DNA of 64,000 nt from Prorocentrum cordatum (GCA_963575745.1 CAUYUJ010009402.1:383645-447644), one strand, 5' to 3'; shown: positions 1 through 9,417, counted from the first letter of the stretch. Notes: generated by a model not told the origin, from the letters alone. Numbers and translations: made by a program.

Positions 1-2
1 GG

Positions 3-537
3 CACCCCGACCTCGTGATGTTTCTCGGGGCGTGCATCTACAGCCCGCAGCCCTTTCTGATCTCCGAGTACATGGAGGGCGGGGACCTCGATCTTTACTA
101 CAGCATGAAGGCCTCCCAGCGGGGCTCCCCCTACAGGCCGCACATGAGCCTCTTCCTCAGGTGGTCGAGCGCGGTCGCGAGGGCCCTGTGCTTCCTCCAC
201 AACTGCTCCCCTCCGATCGTCCACAGGGACCTCAAGCCCATGAATCTGCTCCTCACCAAGAACAACGACCTGAAGGTGACAGACTTTGGTATCAGCAAGC
301 TCATGAGGCCGAGCCTCGGGGACCGGGCCCCCCGGATGTCTGGCGGCGTGGGCACGTGGCGCTACATGGCGCCGGAGGTGGTGCGCTCGGAGCAGTACAC
401 CGACAGGGTCGACATCTATTCCTTCGCGCTCATCATGTGGTTCATGAGCACGGGGGTGCAGCCGTTCGTGGACCAGTTCGGGCAGGATCCGGCGCTCGTC
501 CTCGAGGACTACCTCAAGGGCAGGGAGCCGCGCCCCA
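3..537 (+). CDS. TKL-like Ser/Thr protein kinase, internal exon (partial at window edge)
   Basis: The frame is open from base 3, before the first ATG, and begins with HPDLVMFLGAC, the usual beta4-beta5 region of tyrosine-kinase-like kinases. The ATP-binding lobe (glycine loop, VAIK lysine) therefore lies left of the window. Visible catalytic-lobe motifs are HRDLKPMN (222-245, catalytic Asp at 228-230), DFG (282-290), a GTWRYMAPE activation segment (APE at 369-377) and DIYSFALIMWFM, the F-helix. HRDLKPxN indicates Ser/Thr specificity and the overall look is TKL. The domain is recognisable up to EPRP near 536 and then degrades. A GT at 538-539 is a possible donor site. Helices H and I of the C-lobe are not found in the next several kb, so they must lie in a distant exon or be lost. 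The ORF continues to 1211 only through repeats and a GGA microsatellite, which I regard as read-through. Confidence 0.85.
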
Positions 538-762
538 GTTTTGCCGGCGGTGCTGGCCTGCTGAGCGGCAACAGGACCACAGCCGCGGCGGTGCTCCCGG
601 GAGGAGTAAAGTCGGGACCTTTGCCGGTTCTGGCCCAGGACGCTTCGGCGCGATACCGCGATACCCTGTTCACATCCCCATTCCCAAGCGTCAACGTGCC
701 TGGCTGTTCCCAGCCTCCCGCTCCGCGGAGCGAAGCGACATGCTATCCAAAAGTTCCTCACT
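538..762. other. No recognisable gene; probable intron of the kinase gene
   Basis: After the kinase homology ends this stretch shows no conserved domain and no repeat shared with the rest of the window. If the kinase gene is active, this is intron sequence or 3-prime flank. Confidence 0.35.
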
Positions 763-862
763 GTATACCGATACCGCTACCCTTCCTTCGTCGCCACGGC
801 TGGGTTCGCCTCGACATTTTGGTCAGAACGCGCCCCGGGAGAGGTCCACGGGGTACCAGTAC
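763..862 (-). repeat. Dispersed repeat R1, copy 1 (inverted relative to other copies)
   Basis: Read on the minus strand, this segment matches 23,714-23,840 and 63,690-63,770 on the plus strand. Shared blocks are a TGACCA/GACCA core, then TCGAGG(C/T)G, then ATCCAGC.GTGGCGACGA. Three copies at unlinked positions with diverged ends indicate an old interspersed repeat. Confidence 0.6.
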
Positions 863-866
863 CCTG

Positions 867-1040
867 AGATCTAACGTCACGAGGAGTTGCAAAATCGAAA
901 CAAAACTCGACCCGAGACCTGGACCCCATCTTCCTGCTGCACTTTTCGAGCCTGAAGCGAGGGAACATATCGCCCGTTGTGGCAGAATTGCGTCGTCAGG
1001 ACCTGAGGGTATTTTTCCCCCAGGTGCGGCAGCTGGTGCA
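867..1040 (+). repeat. Dispersed repeat R2, copy 1, ending in a GGA microsatellite
   Basis: This segment aligns in the same orientation with 6,793-7,000. Shared blocks are CCTGAGATC, CCTGGACC.CATCTT, a GCACTTTTC core and CCCCCAGGTGCGGCAGC. In this copy one frame (codons from 916) stays open across the segment and has a protein-like composition (LDPIFLLHFSSLKRG, later FFPQVRQLVQEAG). The second copy is broken by a stop. It may derive from a duplicated exon, but no family was recognised. Confidence 0.6.
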
Positions 1041-1209
1041 GGAGGCAGGAGGAGGCGGAGAAGGAGGAGAAGGAGGCATGGGGAGGAGGAGGAGGAGGAG
1101 GAGGAGGAGGAGGAGGAGGCAGAAGGAGGCGGAGGCATGAGGAGGAGGAGGAGGAGGAGGAGGAGGAGGAGGAGGAGGAGGAGGAGGAGGTGGTGGTGGT
1201 GGTGGTGGT
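1036..1209. repeat. (GGA)n microsatellite followed by (GGT)n
   Basis: Imperfect GGA/GAG triplets run to about 1190 and then change to seven GGT triplets (1190-1209). ORFs here are poly-Glu, poly-Arg, poly-Gly or poly-Leu artefacts. Confidence 0.95.
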
Positions 1210-1756
1210 GAAGCATCAACTGGTCCTGAATCCTGCTCGACGGATCAGCGGCGACCGATGGGCGGCGTGGGATCACTGTGTCCCCGCCGATGTCAAACAA
1301 TCGCCATCCCCCGTGGCTCCCTCTCCAGGACGCATGGCTGGAGTGGACGGGTCGAAATCAGACAACAAACACGAACTCAAGGCAGAGCTAAGGTGGCACA
1401 TACGAGGAGGAGGCACAGAAGAAGGAAGGCCGAGAGGAGGGAGGACAAGAGGGACGAAGGAGGGTAGGCGCCACCGAAACTCATTCAGGCTAAAGAACTG
1501 CACGAAGCATTCGGGCACGTAATTGGCACGAAACCTCAAAAAAGCACTGGCGAGCAGAACTGAATTGGCCGGCCGGGTTAACGTCACCACATTCAGGGGG
1601 AAGGGGAAGAGGAGAGGGACGAGGACGGAGGCGGAGGGGGGAAGAAGAGGAGGAAGGGCAAACAAAGTAACGTGGTCATCGCCCGACTGCCTGTCAGTCA
1701 GGGCGCCCGCATGACCTGGCTGCGCGACCAACCACTAGGGAACCAACGCCAGGGCC
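1210..1756. other. Gene-free spacer between kinase region and LINE-A
   Basis: Nothing recognisable was seen. The only ORFs are short and low in complexity, purine-rich on the plus strand. No poly(A) or poly(T) tract marks the 3-prime end of LINE-A. Confidence 0.5.
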
Positions 1757-4700
1757 CTATCCCCTGCGTCGTCTTCCTCGCTTCTGGACGGGCTGTTCAG
1801 GAGGCTCCCAAGTTCCCCGAAACCTCACGCGCCCGCGCTCGAGCACAGTCTGGCCTACAGCAATACGACTCACAACATTGCTAGCTGCACCCGGCGTGCT
1901 CACATCCCTCTCACTCTGCCCACTACTCATGACTTGCGATGCCTGGAGCTGCGGAGGAGCCGCTCCAGACTGCCCTGCACCTTCCTCTCCTGCGTCGTCC
2001 TGGGGGGCGGTCCTATTTTGGCCTGGCTGCCCATCTTGACGAAGAGCGCCGTGATGACGCCATTGATCGGCACCATGAAGGTGCCGCCCCCCAGCGTCGT
2101 CCACGCGTTGACGAAGTAGGTGTGGCGCACCATGCGGCTCTTGATGGCCACCTCCTTCTCCGCCCATACCTCCTTGACCTTCCAATATTTGAGATACTCT
2201 GCTGCCGTCACCATCGGCAGCGTCCTGATCGTATTCACGAACTCGGTGAGGGCCTTCAGCTCCTTCTGAACGTCTTGCTGCTGCTGAAGCCAGGCGTTGC
2301 CTACCAGCGCCTCGAGCATCGTCATGCACAAGACGAGGCCTGGATGACCCTGACCGTGATCCGCTGGCTTGGCCTTGACTGCGTCCATGTACTGCTCTAT
2401 CGTCGTGATCGCCACCGCGTTCAGCTCGTTCTCCTGAGGAAGAAGCTGCGTCGATAAGAGACAGCCCTCCAGCGCTCTGTTGCGCTGAGCCGTGTTGAGC
2501 TGGAGTTTGATCAGGTCCGTCGCCGTCTCTCCATCGGACTCGTCGGTGTCCGCGGCCATCATCGCAGCACCGGCGTCGCCTCCCTGTCGCCCCTTCTTCT
2601 GGGGCGGGGGGCGCTCGCCGTTGGAGCCACCACCGAAGGAGATCTTGGGAGAGTCCGTCGCCAGCCGCTTCTTGGCCTCCGCTAGCTTGCCCTGGTCGAT
2701 TGCCAGCGCCCACAACGACATCAGCAGTGAAGACGAACTGAGCTGTACTCGGCAGTTCAATGTGTGTTCTGATATGCCTCTGGAGTTGCTCGAGAGAAAT
2801 GTGTTCCAGACCGCAGGCCGGGCAGGCTAGCGATAAGGGCTGGACTACCTCATGCTGCACAGGGCTGCGATCACAATGGCACGCATGATTGAGGAATAGC
2901 CGCCGAACATGCTGCTGGGATATAGCGCGCGTGGCATGCACACTCATGCACCAAGGGCATTGGTTAGTTATTGTAAGTAGCTGGCTTAATGCACGATGAC
3001 CATGGCTGCCTTCTCGGGTGAAGCGCATGTGCGCGTACCACGCAGTTTGTGAGTCAAACGTGAGTCCACATACTGCCCCACTACTAGTAGTTTCATTACA
3101 TACCCAGACAGGTGCAGGTGGCGGTTCAGGTAGCTGCTCATCTTGTACATCCCTAGGTTCGTGTAGTGCTCGGCCTCTCGCATCAATAACTCCCTCCCAA
3201 AAACGCTGACGTAGTTTAGCGACATTAAGTTTCAGGAACTTCGCGCTGAACTGCGGGGTGAACACCTTGAAACTCTTGCCCTCCATCTCATCTAACAGCT
3301 CTTTGCCTTTTTCGAGGTGAACAATCGAACTAATGTCATTCGCCGCCTGCAGAGCCCAGGGGTTCCCTTGGAACTTACCATCGGAGTCACGATGAAGCTG
3401 CCAATCAGTTACTGTCGGGGTCTGCTCATCTGGAAGTTGCCCAAACATTGCCGCCACAAGTTGCTGATTTTCTTGCCGATGTTGCGTGATTTGCTGCAGC
3501 CAAGTTAACCGTCTTATTCGTAATTCCAGTTGAGATGGAATCAAGCCCAGCCCCCCCCACACCTGTCGTGTTTGCAACGCCGTGTATTTAATGCCCCCAT
3601 CAGGCCGAGCTTGTTTCAGCGTAGCGTCCCCCTTAAGAAGCTTCCTCCCCCACATCAGCAACAACCCATCAATCATGTCATAGTCACTCGCCAAGGGAAT
3701 GAAAGCTTCCATGCCACTCAAAGCCGCACCCTGGACCCTCGCCTGGAACACAATCAGTAAGATATGCCGAGGAATTCGAGGACGATACCAAAAGTTGCCC
3801 ATGGAGTACCAGGCCCTATACATATGCTTCTTGATTGCAAGCCTCTGTTGTGATGTAGTTGAATTATGATGAAAGTGAATGCCAAGATATGGTGCATGCT
3901 GACAAACCTGGCCGGCTACATCACGCGTATATTGTGCAGATGTGAAGCGTCTCGACTGCGTGTGGGCTCCAACTCCAACAAATCGAGGAACGACATTTTG
4001 CTTGCTGGTATTCTGTGCACCCCCTACTGTATACAGGCACTCATCTAAGTCCTGGCTCGCGCCATTCACAGCCTTGACCATTCCATCCGCTGTTCGAGAC
4101 ACGCACTTGTGAGCTATATCATCCATGAATACCGTCGTGCTGATGTCAACCTGTGCTTCTGGGTCTTCTCCGAGGGGGTCTGAACACATGAGGTGCTGAC
4201 CGTCAACTTTGGCATGCTGGAGGTCAATCCACGGGGCGAGTACACATCTATCGAACGTGCGCGTGTATTTAGTGGGTGCTGCTTGATGGCCTTGCAGAAC
4301 TCCTTCTCCCACCCGAAAATGTCCCTCCCCATCCACGCACTCCAATGATATGATACTATTGTGATTGCATGCGTGCCCAAGAAAAATATCCCTTGGATCA
4401 AGATGTAGATAGTCTGTGTCATCACAGGCGGTAGCCGCTATACTGCCAAACGCGTTGGCCTGGTCATAGAATATGGTGCAATGTGACTTCCTCAGCTGTG
4501 TCAATCGCCAACTGGATATAAGTTGTATGCGGATTGCCGACTCTCTCCTACGATGCCGAAGGCCTCCGTGCAGATACGGGGGGTACAGTTTATCCGAATA
4601 ACAGATCTCACCGCGACGACCAACATGCTTGGAGAACGCCTTACTGAACGGGCAGGTGCGATGTACGAGTCGCAATGCCTTCATTCCCGTTTTGTCCGTC

Positions 4701-6529
4701 GGCTTGGGGAGACAGCAACCTGACGACCTCAACCAATCCAGGGGTACTTTACAGCTGCCCCTGACGTCCCACAAGATCCCCCTCACACGTCTGTCAAACC
4801 AACTCATGGAAGGGATATCCGCACTAAAAGCCTGCTGCTGATCACGGTACTTGCGATCTCGACGGGTGGGGTGGAGCAGCATCCGAAAGATCTCGAGGGG
4901 GAGGCTCCAGCTTGGCACCGTTTTGCGATACTTCATACTAAGCAGAGCGGCGCGGACTCCAGAGAGATCACACAGAGCCTCGTCCTTAAAGCCAGGCTCA
5001 TACATGTCGTAACCCAGGCCCTCCTCATGTCGATCAGGTGGTAAGTTGGCCACTTCGACCATCTCACACGATTGGCCACCCTCTCGTCCCGGCTGTGCAA
5101 GATGCTCGCGCCATATCTCACGTGTGGGCCTATACGACAAATGTGTGTTGTAGAACCTTTTCCCAGGACCCACCGATGTGCATGCTATGCGCCGTGTGAG
5201 CCTATGTGCATAACTCCACTGCTGCTGCTGTAGGGCTTCTCGAAGCTGCTCAGCTAGATCCTCCATCCTCAGCTCTTGTTTCATCTTCCTCTGGTTCCTG
5301 ACCTGCCGAGTGATCCTAAAAAGCTGTTGCTGCGTGCTGGTGAGCTCCTGCTGCTGCTCCTCAGTGAGTGTGCCGATGTATTGCCGAAGACGTGCGCGCT
5401 CACGCAAAAGATCTTGCTGTGCTTGCCGTGCCTGGGCATAAGCGCTATCATGTTCGTGAACGTGCTGAGCAAAGTACCCAAGAGCTAATGGTCGAATCGC
5501 AGATATGAGTGCCTCCCAAGCTTGATCAGGCGTAGCCTTACCCTCAAGTGCTTTCCATTGGGGATAAGTATTGTAGCACATGTCCTCCACCTCTTTCAAG
5601 AACCGCCCCCGCCAGAGCCCCTTCACCACTCCTTCCACCATCCTGTCCATGTCCCACCTCTCCTCCTTCTTCCTCCTCTGCGAATGCGGGAATGAAAGGA
5701 TGTAGTCTACCTGTACAAGAAGCGGGTAGTGGTCCCATCGCTGACGAATCGGAACAAGTTGAAGTGCCCGACCCTGTTTTTCTAGAATACGGCATTTGCG
5801 AACATGAGACAACCAAGAATAGGGAGCGCCAAAATAATCTATTCTGCTTTGAGACTGCCGTCCATAGAAGGTCGCCTGTCCACCTATATACGTATTGACG
5901 AGACAGAGGCCGAAGTCTTCCATGTAGCCACGGAGTTTGTGCATGCAGTAGTGTTCCTGTGCAGGGTTAAGCGGGCCTATCGGGTTCATAGCGTCAACTA
6001 CATGATCGGGAGGAGGGATGCCTGAATGATCATTTACATCTCCACCGAAGATAATTGAGCACCTACTGGGTTGCTCGCAGCTGATCTTGCGCATCCATTC
6101 GATCATGGCGTCCACCGTCTTATTATATACTAGATTGCGTCGCGCAGTCGAAGGTCGCGGTGGAAAGTAGACTACGAAGCACAATAAATGGAAGCGTCCC
6201 GAGCGCAACAAGACCGCCCCCAGTCTGCCTTGTAAGGCCGCAGGTGGCGAATACACTGCTAGAATATGGGAAACACGAAGAGATCTTTTGCGCAACCTAA
6301 TCTGCACTCCTGCATGCGCTGTCGTGAACGGGGACCGGCCGTAACCCCAATTGAGGATGTGGTGCGTGCGGTCCATGATACTCGTGCATGTGTCGTCCGT
6401 GTATCTGCGTCTCAGCCTGGTGCCCACGATGAATTGTATGTCCTTCGTGTCGTACGCTGCACTGACATCATCCGCCCTACCGTGTTGCACGAGCGAGCAC
6501 ACATTGTGTACAACAAAGCTCCATGCCAT
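1757..6529 (-). mobile_element. LINE-A: non-LTR retrotransposon (endonuclease, RT, zinc fingers)
   Basis: This minus-strand element is about 4.6-4.8 kb. A long ORF encodes an AP-type endonuclease, a reverse transcriptase and C2H2/CCHC-like zinc fingers. It overlaps a second open frame of 277 codons at the 3-prime end. No LTRs were seen, and no RNase H motifs were identified, unlike LINE-B. The upstream boundary lies near 6,530-6,645, just before a GGA microsatellite. No target-site duplication was identified. Catalytic residues in both enzymatic domains are present, so the copy is young or only lightly decayed. Confidence 0.85.
1757..6529 (-). CDS. LINE-A polyprotein: AP endonuclease / reverse transcriptase / zinc fingers
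   Basis: The ORF has 1,590 codons, taken from the most upstream ATG (MAWSFVVHNVCS), which matches the expected start of an endonuclease domain. Endonuclease motifs are FGGDVNDH (residues 161-168), RIDYF (229-233) and DHYPL (266-270). RT motifs are FYDQANAFGS (motif A, Asp at about 689), GVLQGHQAAP (motif B) and FMDD (801-804, motif C), followed by an LGIHF motif. Residues about 1145-1255 contain Cys/His pairs such as CPWC...H and CPAC...H...H that look like zinc fingers. The protein would nick the target DNA and prime reverse transcription from it. After about residue 1255 the frame becomes Arg/Gly/Gln-rich and unlike protein, while the neighbouring frame looks real. The true product therefore probably leaves this frame near 2,760. 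Confidence 0.85.
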   Translation of the reverse strand: MAWSFVVHNVCSLVQHGRADDVSAAYDTKDIQFIVGTRLRRRYTDDTCTSIMDRTHHILNWGYGRSPFTTAHAGVQIRLRKRSLRVSHILAVYSPPAALQGRLGAVLLRSGRFHLLCFVVYFPPRPSTARRNLVYNKTVDAMIEWMRKISCEQPSRCSIIFGGDVNDHSGIPPPDHVVDAMNPIGPLNPAQEHYCMHKLRGYMEDFGLCLVNTYIGGQATFYGRQSQSRIDYFGAPYSWLSHVRKCRILEKQGRALQLVPIRQRWDHYPLLVQVDYILSFPHSQRRKKEERWDMDRMVEGVVKGLWRGRFLKEVEDMCYNTYPQWKALEGKATPDQAWEALISAIRPLALGYFAQHVHEHDSAYAQARQAQQDLLRERARLRQYIGTLTEEQQQELTSTQQQLFRITRQVRNQRKMKQELRMEDLAEQLREALQQQQWSYAHRLTRRIACTSVGPGKRFYNTHLSYRPTREIWREHLAQPGREGGQSCEMVEVANLPPDRHEEGLGYDMYEPGFKDEALCDLSGVRAALLSMKYRKTVPSWSLPLEIFRMLLHPTRRDRKYRDQQQAFSADIPSMSWFDRRVRGILWDVRGSCKVPLDWLRSSGCCLPKPTDKTGMKALRLVHRTCPFSKAFSKHVGRRGEICYSDKLYPPYLHGGLRHRRRESAIRIQLISSWRLTQLRKSHCTIFYDQANAFGSIAATACDDTDYLHLDPRDIFLGHACNHNSIISLECVDGEGHFRVGEGVLQGHQAAPTKYTRTFDRCVLAPWIDLQHAKVDGQHLMCSDPLGEDPEAQVDISTTVFMDDIAHKCVSRTADGMVKAVNGASQDLDECLYTVGGAQNTSKQNVVPRFVGVGAHTQSRRFTSAQYTRDVAGQVCQHAPYLGIHFHHNSTTSQQRLAIKKHMYRAWYSMGNFWYRPRIPRHILLIVFQARVQGAALSGMEAFIPLASDYDMIDGLLLMWGRKLLKGDATLKQARPDGGIKYTALQTRQVWGGLGLIPSQLELRIRRLTWLQQITQHRQENQQLVAAMFGQLPDEQTPTVTDWQLHRDSDGKFQGNPWALQAANDISSIVHLEKGKELLDEMEGKSFKVFTPQFSAKFLKLNVAKLRQRFWEGVIDARGRALHEPRDVQDEQLPEPPPAPVWVCNETTSSGAVCGLTFDSQTAWYAHMRFTREGSHGHRALSQLLTITNQCPWCMSVHATRAISQQHVRRLFLNHACHCDRSPVQHEVVQPLSLACPACGLEHISLEQLQRHIRTHIELPSTAQFVFTADVVVGAGNRPGQASGGQEAAGDGLSQDLLRWWLQRRAPPAPEEGATGRRRRCCDDGRGHRRVRWRDGDGPDQTPAQHGSAQQSAGGLSLIDAASSSGERAERGGDHDDRAVHGRSQGQASGSRSGSSRPRLVHDDARGAGRQRLASAAARRSEGAEGPHRVREYDQDAADGDGSRVSQILEGQGGMGGEGGGHQEPHGAPHLLRQRVDDAGGRHLHGADQWRHHGALRQDGQPGQNRTAPQDDAGEEGAGQSGAAPPQLQASQVMSSGQSERDVSTPGAASNVVSRIAVGQTVLERGRVRFRGTWEPPEQPVQKRGRRRRG
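1927..2760 (-). CDS. LINE-A 3-prime ORF, out of frame with the main ORF
   Basis: This is a 277-codon frame, one of two open frames on this strand here. Its composition is protein-like: a helical N-terminal part (LAEAKKRLATDSPK), an acidic/Thr segment, then a helical region with NTAQRNRALEG, followed by GHPGLVLCMTMLEAL and a Lys/Arg-rich C-terminus. The overlapping main-ORF tail is Gly/Arg/Gln-rich and looks like a shadow. The frame continues the LINE-A protein after the zinc fingers (HIRTH at about 2,765). A frameshift, programmed or mutational, or a mis-assembled base in the 2,700-2,790 overlap would join them. The domain family is not recognised; the helical segment could be a nucleic-acid-binding or multimerisation module. 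Confidence 0.65.
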   Translation of the reverse strand: MNCRVQLSSSSLLMSLWALAIDQGKLAEAKKRLATDSPKISFGGGSNGERPPPQKKGRQGGDAGAAMMAADTDESDGETATDLIKLQLNTAQRNRALEGCLLSTQLLPQENELNAVAITTIEQYMDAVKAKPADHGQGHPGLVLCMTMLEALVGNAWLQQQQDVQKELKALTEFVNTIRTLPMVTAAEYLKYWKVKEVWAEKEVAIKSRMVRHTYFVNAWTTLGGGTFMVPINGVITALFVKMGSQAKIGPPPRTTQERKVQGSLERLLRSSRHRKS

Positions 6530-6645
6530 GTGGGATAGTGGGGGGGATGGCAGAGAGAACAGGGGACGGGAAGAGTGCGCAGGCGGCGAGCCCGCAAGAT
6601 GGGGTCATTCGGTACGGAGAATGGACGGTACCTCAGCCAGGGTAC

Positions 6646-6735
6646 CTAGGAGGAGGAGGAGGAGGAGGAGGAGGAGGAGGAGGAGAAGGCGGAGGAGGAG
6701 GCAACAGGAGAAGGAGGAGGCAGGAGGGTGCAGGA
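6646..6735. repeat. (GGA)n microsatellite
   Basis: About 30 imperfect GGA triplets lie directly upstream of LINE-A and just before repeat R2 copy 2. Confidence 0.95.
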
Positions 6736-6792
6736 GGAGGGATCAAGAGGAGATCCTCAGGCAAGCCAAACCGAGTCGCATCTGGGATCCCC

Positions 6793-7000
6793 TGACCTGA
6801 GATCCGACGTCGCCCCAAAAATGCAGCAACGGAGAAAGATCAAGACCGTACCCCTGGACCGCATCTTTCTGCGCCACTTTTCAAGCCGGATCGATCCGTG
6901 AGGGTCCCGGGCTCCGACATCGAGCGAACATGCCCGGCTCGAGGAATTCCGTCGGAGGAATTTGCCCCCCCCCAGGTGCGGCAGCTGGTGCAGGACTCGA
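6793..7000 (+). repeat. Dispersed repeat R2, copy 2
   Basis: Same orientation as 867-1040. It shares the GATC.GACGT, CCTGGACCGCATCTT and CAGGTGCGGCAGCTGG blocks. The open peptide frame of copy 1 is interrupted by a stop here, as expected for a non-functional copy. Confidence 0.6.
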
Positions 7001-7306
7001 GCAGGGGATCGTCTACAGAGTTGATTTACCCCAGACTTGATTTCCTCGTCGGGCTACACGTCGAACGTGCGACGATCTTCGAACGTGCGCCGAACGAGTC
7101 CATGTTGCAGTAAAAAGCACTCCTGGAGTCGACCCCCTGCTCGAAGGAGTGCTGGCACAGGCGCGCGGCGGCGCGGCCCTCGGCGCACCAGTGCACCGCG
7201 CGCCTCGCGGAGGCCACCGTGCACTCCGACCACGGCTCCTGGGCGGCGCGCGCCGGGAAGGTCGTGGGCAGGCTGCGGTAGGCGCCTCCTCCGGGGGGCT
7301 GGGTGG

Positions 7307-7494
7307 TCACCGCCCACCAAACCACCCCAACCCGACCCGAAGGCCACGATTTGCCCTCCATTTCCAGTGGGGGGGGGGGTCGGGGAACCTCGCAAAGACA
7401 CGCGGAACCCGTACCCCCCCCCCCAACCTGAACTTCGGGTCAAATTCGGGTCTTCGGGTTGGGTTGGGGTGGTTTGGTAGGTGGTCAGGTGGTG
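7307..7494. mobile_element. Hairpin/MITE-like element, family H1, copy 1
   Basis: The left arm (from 7,311, ACCGCCCACCAAACCACCCC) and right arm (to about 7,490, GGGGTGGTTTGGTAGGTGGT) are inverted copies of roughly 35 bp with few mismatches. The centre is C/G-rich. A second, diverged member with the same arms lies at 61,603-61,757. No transposase is present, so it would be non-autonomous. Confidence 0.6.
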
Positions 7495-7519
7495 AATCGT
7501 GGGAGCCTGGTGTACCCTC

Positions 7520-7679
7520 AGGTCGGGCGTGTCCCCCCACAGGCGGATATTTGTGACGACAAATGAAAAAGATGCAAAGACTATTCGAAGCATGCCTAAA
7601 CATGCCCCCAGAAAGGCCCCTGACGATTTTTGGACTATTTGGGAATCTTCCTCCTGTAGAGGGACAGGCCCGACTTGAA
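7520..7679. mobile_element. Short TIR element, introner-like family E, copy E3 (160 bp)
   Basis: Left end GGTCGGGCGTGTCCCCCCAC and right end GTAGAGGGACAGGCCCGACT are inverted copies. The same ends bound the IQ-gene introns at 43,959-45,428 and 45,588-48,923. Flanks carry a 10-bp duplication with one mismatch, GTGTACCCTC (7,510-7,519) and GTGTGCCCTC (7,680-7,689). The sub-terminal GACGACAAATG block also resembles the inner end of the 43,959 intron. This minimal copy has no satellite cassette. No exon is recognised beside it. Confidence 0.7.
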
Positions 7680-7689
7680 GTGTGCCCTC

Positions 7690-7815
7690 TTCATTCCATC
7701 TTCAGCGTCGATTGGCGTCCATTGGCGTCTGGAGTCGATGCGATAGCGCCGATTCGGCGTCGGCCAGCGTCGACTCAGCGTCGATTCGCGTCGATTCGGC
7801 GTCGATGAGCGTCGA
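7690..7815. repeat. Short minisatellite of (G)GCGTCGATT units
   Basis: About ten imperfect copies of a 10-12 bp unit (GGCGTCGATT and variants such as GGCGTCCATT) follow element E3 directly. No coding content. Confidence 0.75.
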
Positions 7816-8450
7816 TGTGCAAGAGGCGGCAAGATGGTATGGGAGGCTCCCATGAGTTTCCACCGAGCAGAAAGAAATACGGGGACCATGACCAAATGTC
7901 GCGGGATCTTGCCGGATCTTGCCAGTGCCGACCTTGGTCCTGATCCATGCCGGCTGTCGCCCATTCGCGAGGAGGATCCACGAACCGACGGTGACCAAGA
8001 TCGACGGTGACCAAGATCGGCACGACGTTTCCGCGTGCAGTCGTGGTCATGGTCCCCGCTTTGATGGGCAGATTTTCCACCACCACTACCATATGTGGGA
8101 GAGTGAGGTTTAGGAGGAGGAGGAGGAGAAGGAGGAGGAGGAGAAGGGGAAGGACCTCCCCATCCTCCCCTCTCCCCGTCCTACCTGTGGTAGTGGTCGT
8201 GGTAAATTGGCCCATCACGCTTTCTTCCACTCCAGCCAGAGGCGTCGCCCGTCGTTCCCTCTCGCAGGAGGGCCTGGGGGTGGTGCAGCAGGACTGCCAG
8301 GCGGAGCGGTTCCCACGTATCCGCAATCTGAATGGATTTTGAACATTGGGCTTCAACAGCCGTGTATACTTCGGTGGTGGCTCCAGGACATTGCGTACGT
8401 CGTCGGCGACCCCGCATTTTATTATATTATAAGTTTTTAATCCGTGCGCG
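7816..8450. other. Gene-free stretch with a small GGA microsatellite
   Basis: No conserved coding sequence. A GGA/GAA microsatellite lies at 8,112-8,154. GATCGACGGTGACCAA is duplicated in tandem at about 7,985-8,020. The remainder looks unique and non-coding. Confidence 0.5.
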
Positions 8451-8523
8451 GACAGGGGGTAAAGGGTGAGGATTCCCAGCGCCGCCCTGGCTTCATGGTT
8501 CACGGGACCGTAGATTCAGCACA

Positions 8524-8892
8524 TTGCGACGCGCGTGTACATGTTGTTTTTGTGTACCTTTTGGATCTGCGGCGCTTCTTCACTTGGCATTACAGTGCGC
8601 TTGCGACGAGCTCGGGGAGGCTCATCTCGGGCGTGCCTGGGTGCAGACGCTAGTGCCTGCCCAGGTTAAGATACCGCAGTGGAGCTGCTCATCTTGGAGG
8701 GCGCAGGATGACGGGCAGACCAGCTATACGCGTTGGGTCAACGCCTTTTTTCTCTCCGCGGATTGGTGCACATATTTGGGGCGCAGCGCGCTTTTCGTCG
8801 CAGCACCTTCGAAGTCTGCTGAGTGGGCTTCAAGGTTCGTGTATGATGTTGCAAGTTTTGTGAACCTTCCCGTCTTGCACCCTGTGCATTGA
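8524..8892 (+). CDS. Weak hypothetical ORF, 122 codons
   Basis: The composition is less biased than the surrounding low-complexity DNA, with Trp-rich stretches such as QWSCSSWRAQDDGQ and TRWVNAFFLSADWC, and the stop falls at 8,892. No domain was recognised. It could be a decayed exon, a retroelement fragment or chance. The ATG is arbitrary, since the protein-like part starts near 8,660. Confidence 0.2.
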   Translation: MRRACTCCFCVPFGSAALLHLALQCACDELGEAHLGRAWVQTLVPAQVKIPQWSCSSWRAQDDGQTSYTRWVNAFFLSADWCTYLGRSALFVAAPSKSAEWASRFVYDVASFVNLPVLHPVH

Positions 8893-9417
8893 AGTGTGCC
8901 GTGGACACAGCGGGGACTCAGTGCAAGAGGCAAACCAAGTACGCTCAAAGCGCTCTTGCAGTTGCACTCGCAGTTCAACCGATCTTGATATTGTGGTCGC
9001 TCACAGGGCACCCCTCAACGCCCAGCACCCAGTCAGCGCATGGCAGAAGGACGCGGACCGCAGGACTCACGCAGCGCGGTTTTGTGACCAGTCGCACTGG
9101 TAGTAAGGGCGTCTCACGAGGTCTAACTACTTCCCAACGCGGCGCTTGCCAGATCTTTGCCTTCTCTTTTCTTCCCACATCGTCTTGCGCTCGTTTTCCT
9201 GCTTCGCAGTCGTGATGCGCCATTTTCCTGCTTCACAGTCGTGATGCGCTTCTCTTGCAGGTAGATGGCCGCGTCTGCCTTCACCTTGTGATCGGCTCCC
9301 GAGTGGGCCCAGGTCGACTCGCCGGCAGCACTGCCAGTTCGCGCGACCTCTGGCGGATCTTGCACTGACGCCAGGCACGTAGAAGTGTTTGCGAAGCCGC
9401 AGAAGAACAGTTAACGT
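8893..9417. other. Gene-free stretch with a short direct repeat
   Basis: The sequence TTTTCCTGCTTC.CAGTCG occurs twice in tandem at about 9,194-9,250. Nothing else was recognised. Confidence 0.5.

Noticed and set aside
538-1211. Extension of the kinase ORF to 398 codons
   Set aside because: Kinase homology ends near 537. The remainder reads through repeats R1 (inverted) and R2 and ends in poly-Glu/Arg/Trp from a microsatellite.
1757-2700. C-terminal ~330 residues of the main LINE-A frame as a real domain
   Set aside because: It is Gly/Arg/Gln-rich without pattern, while the overlapping frame has normal protein composition.
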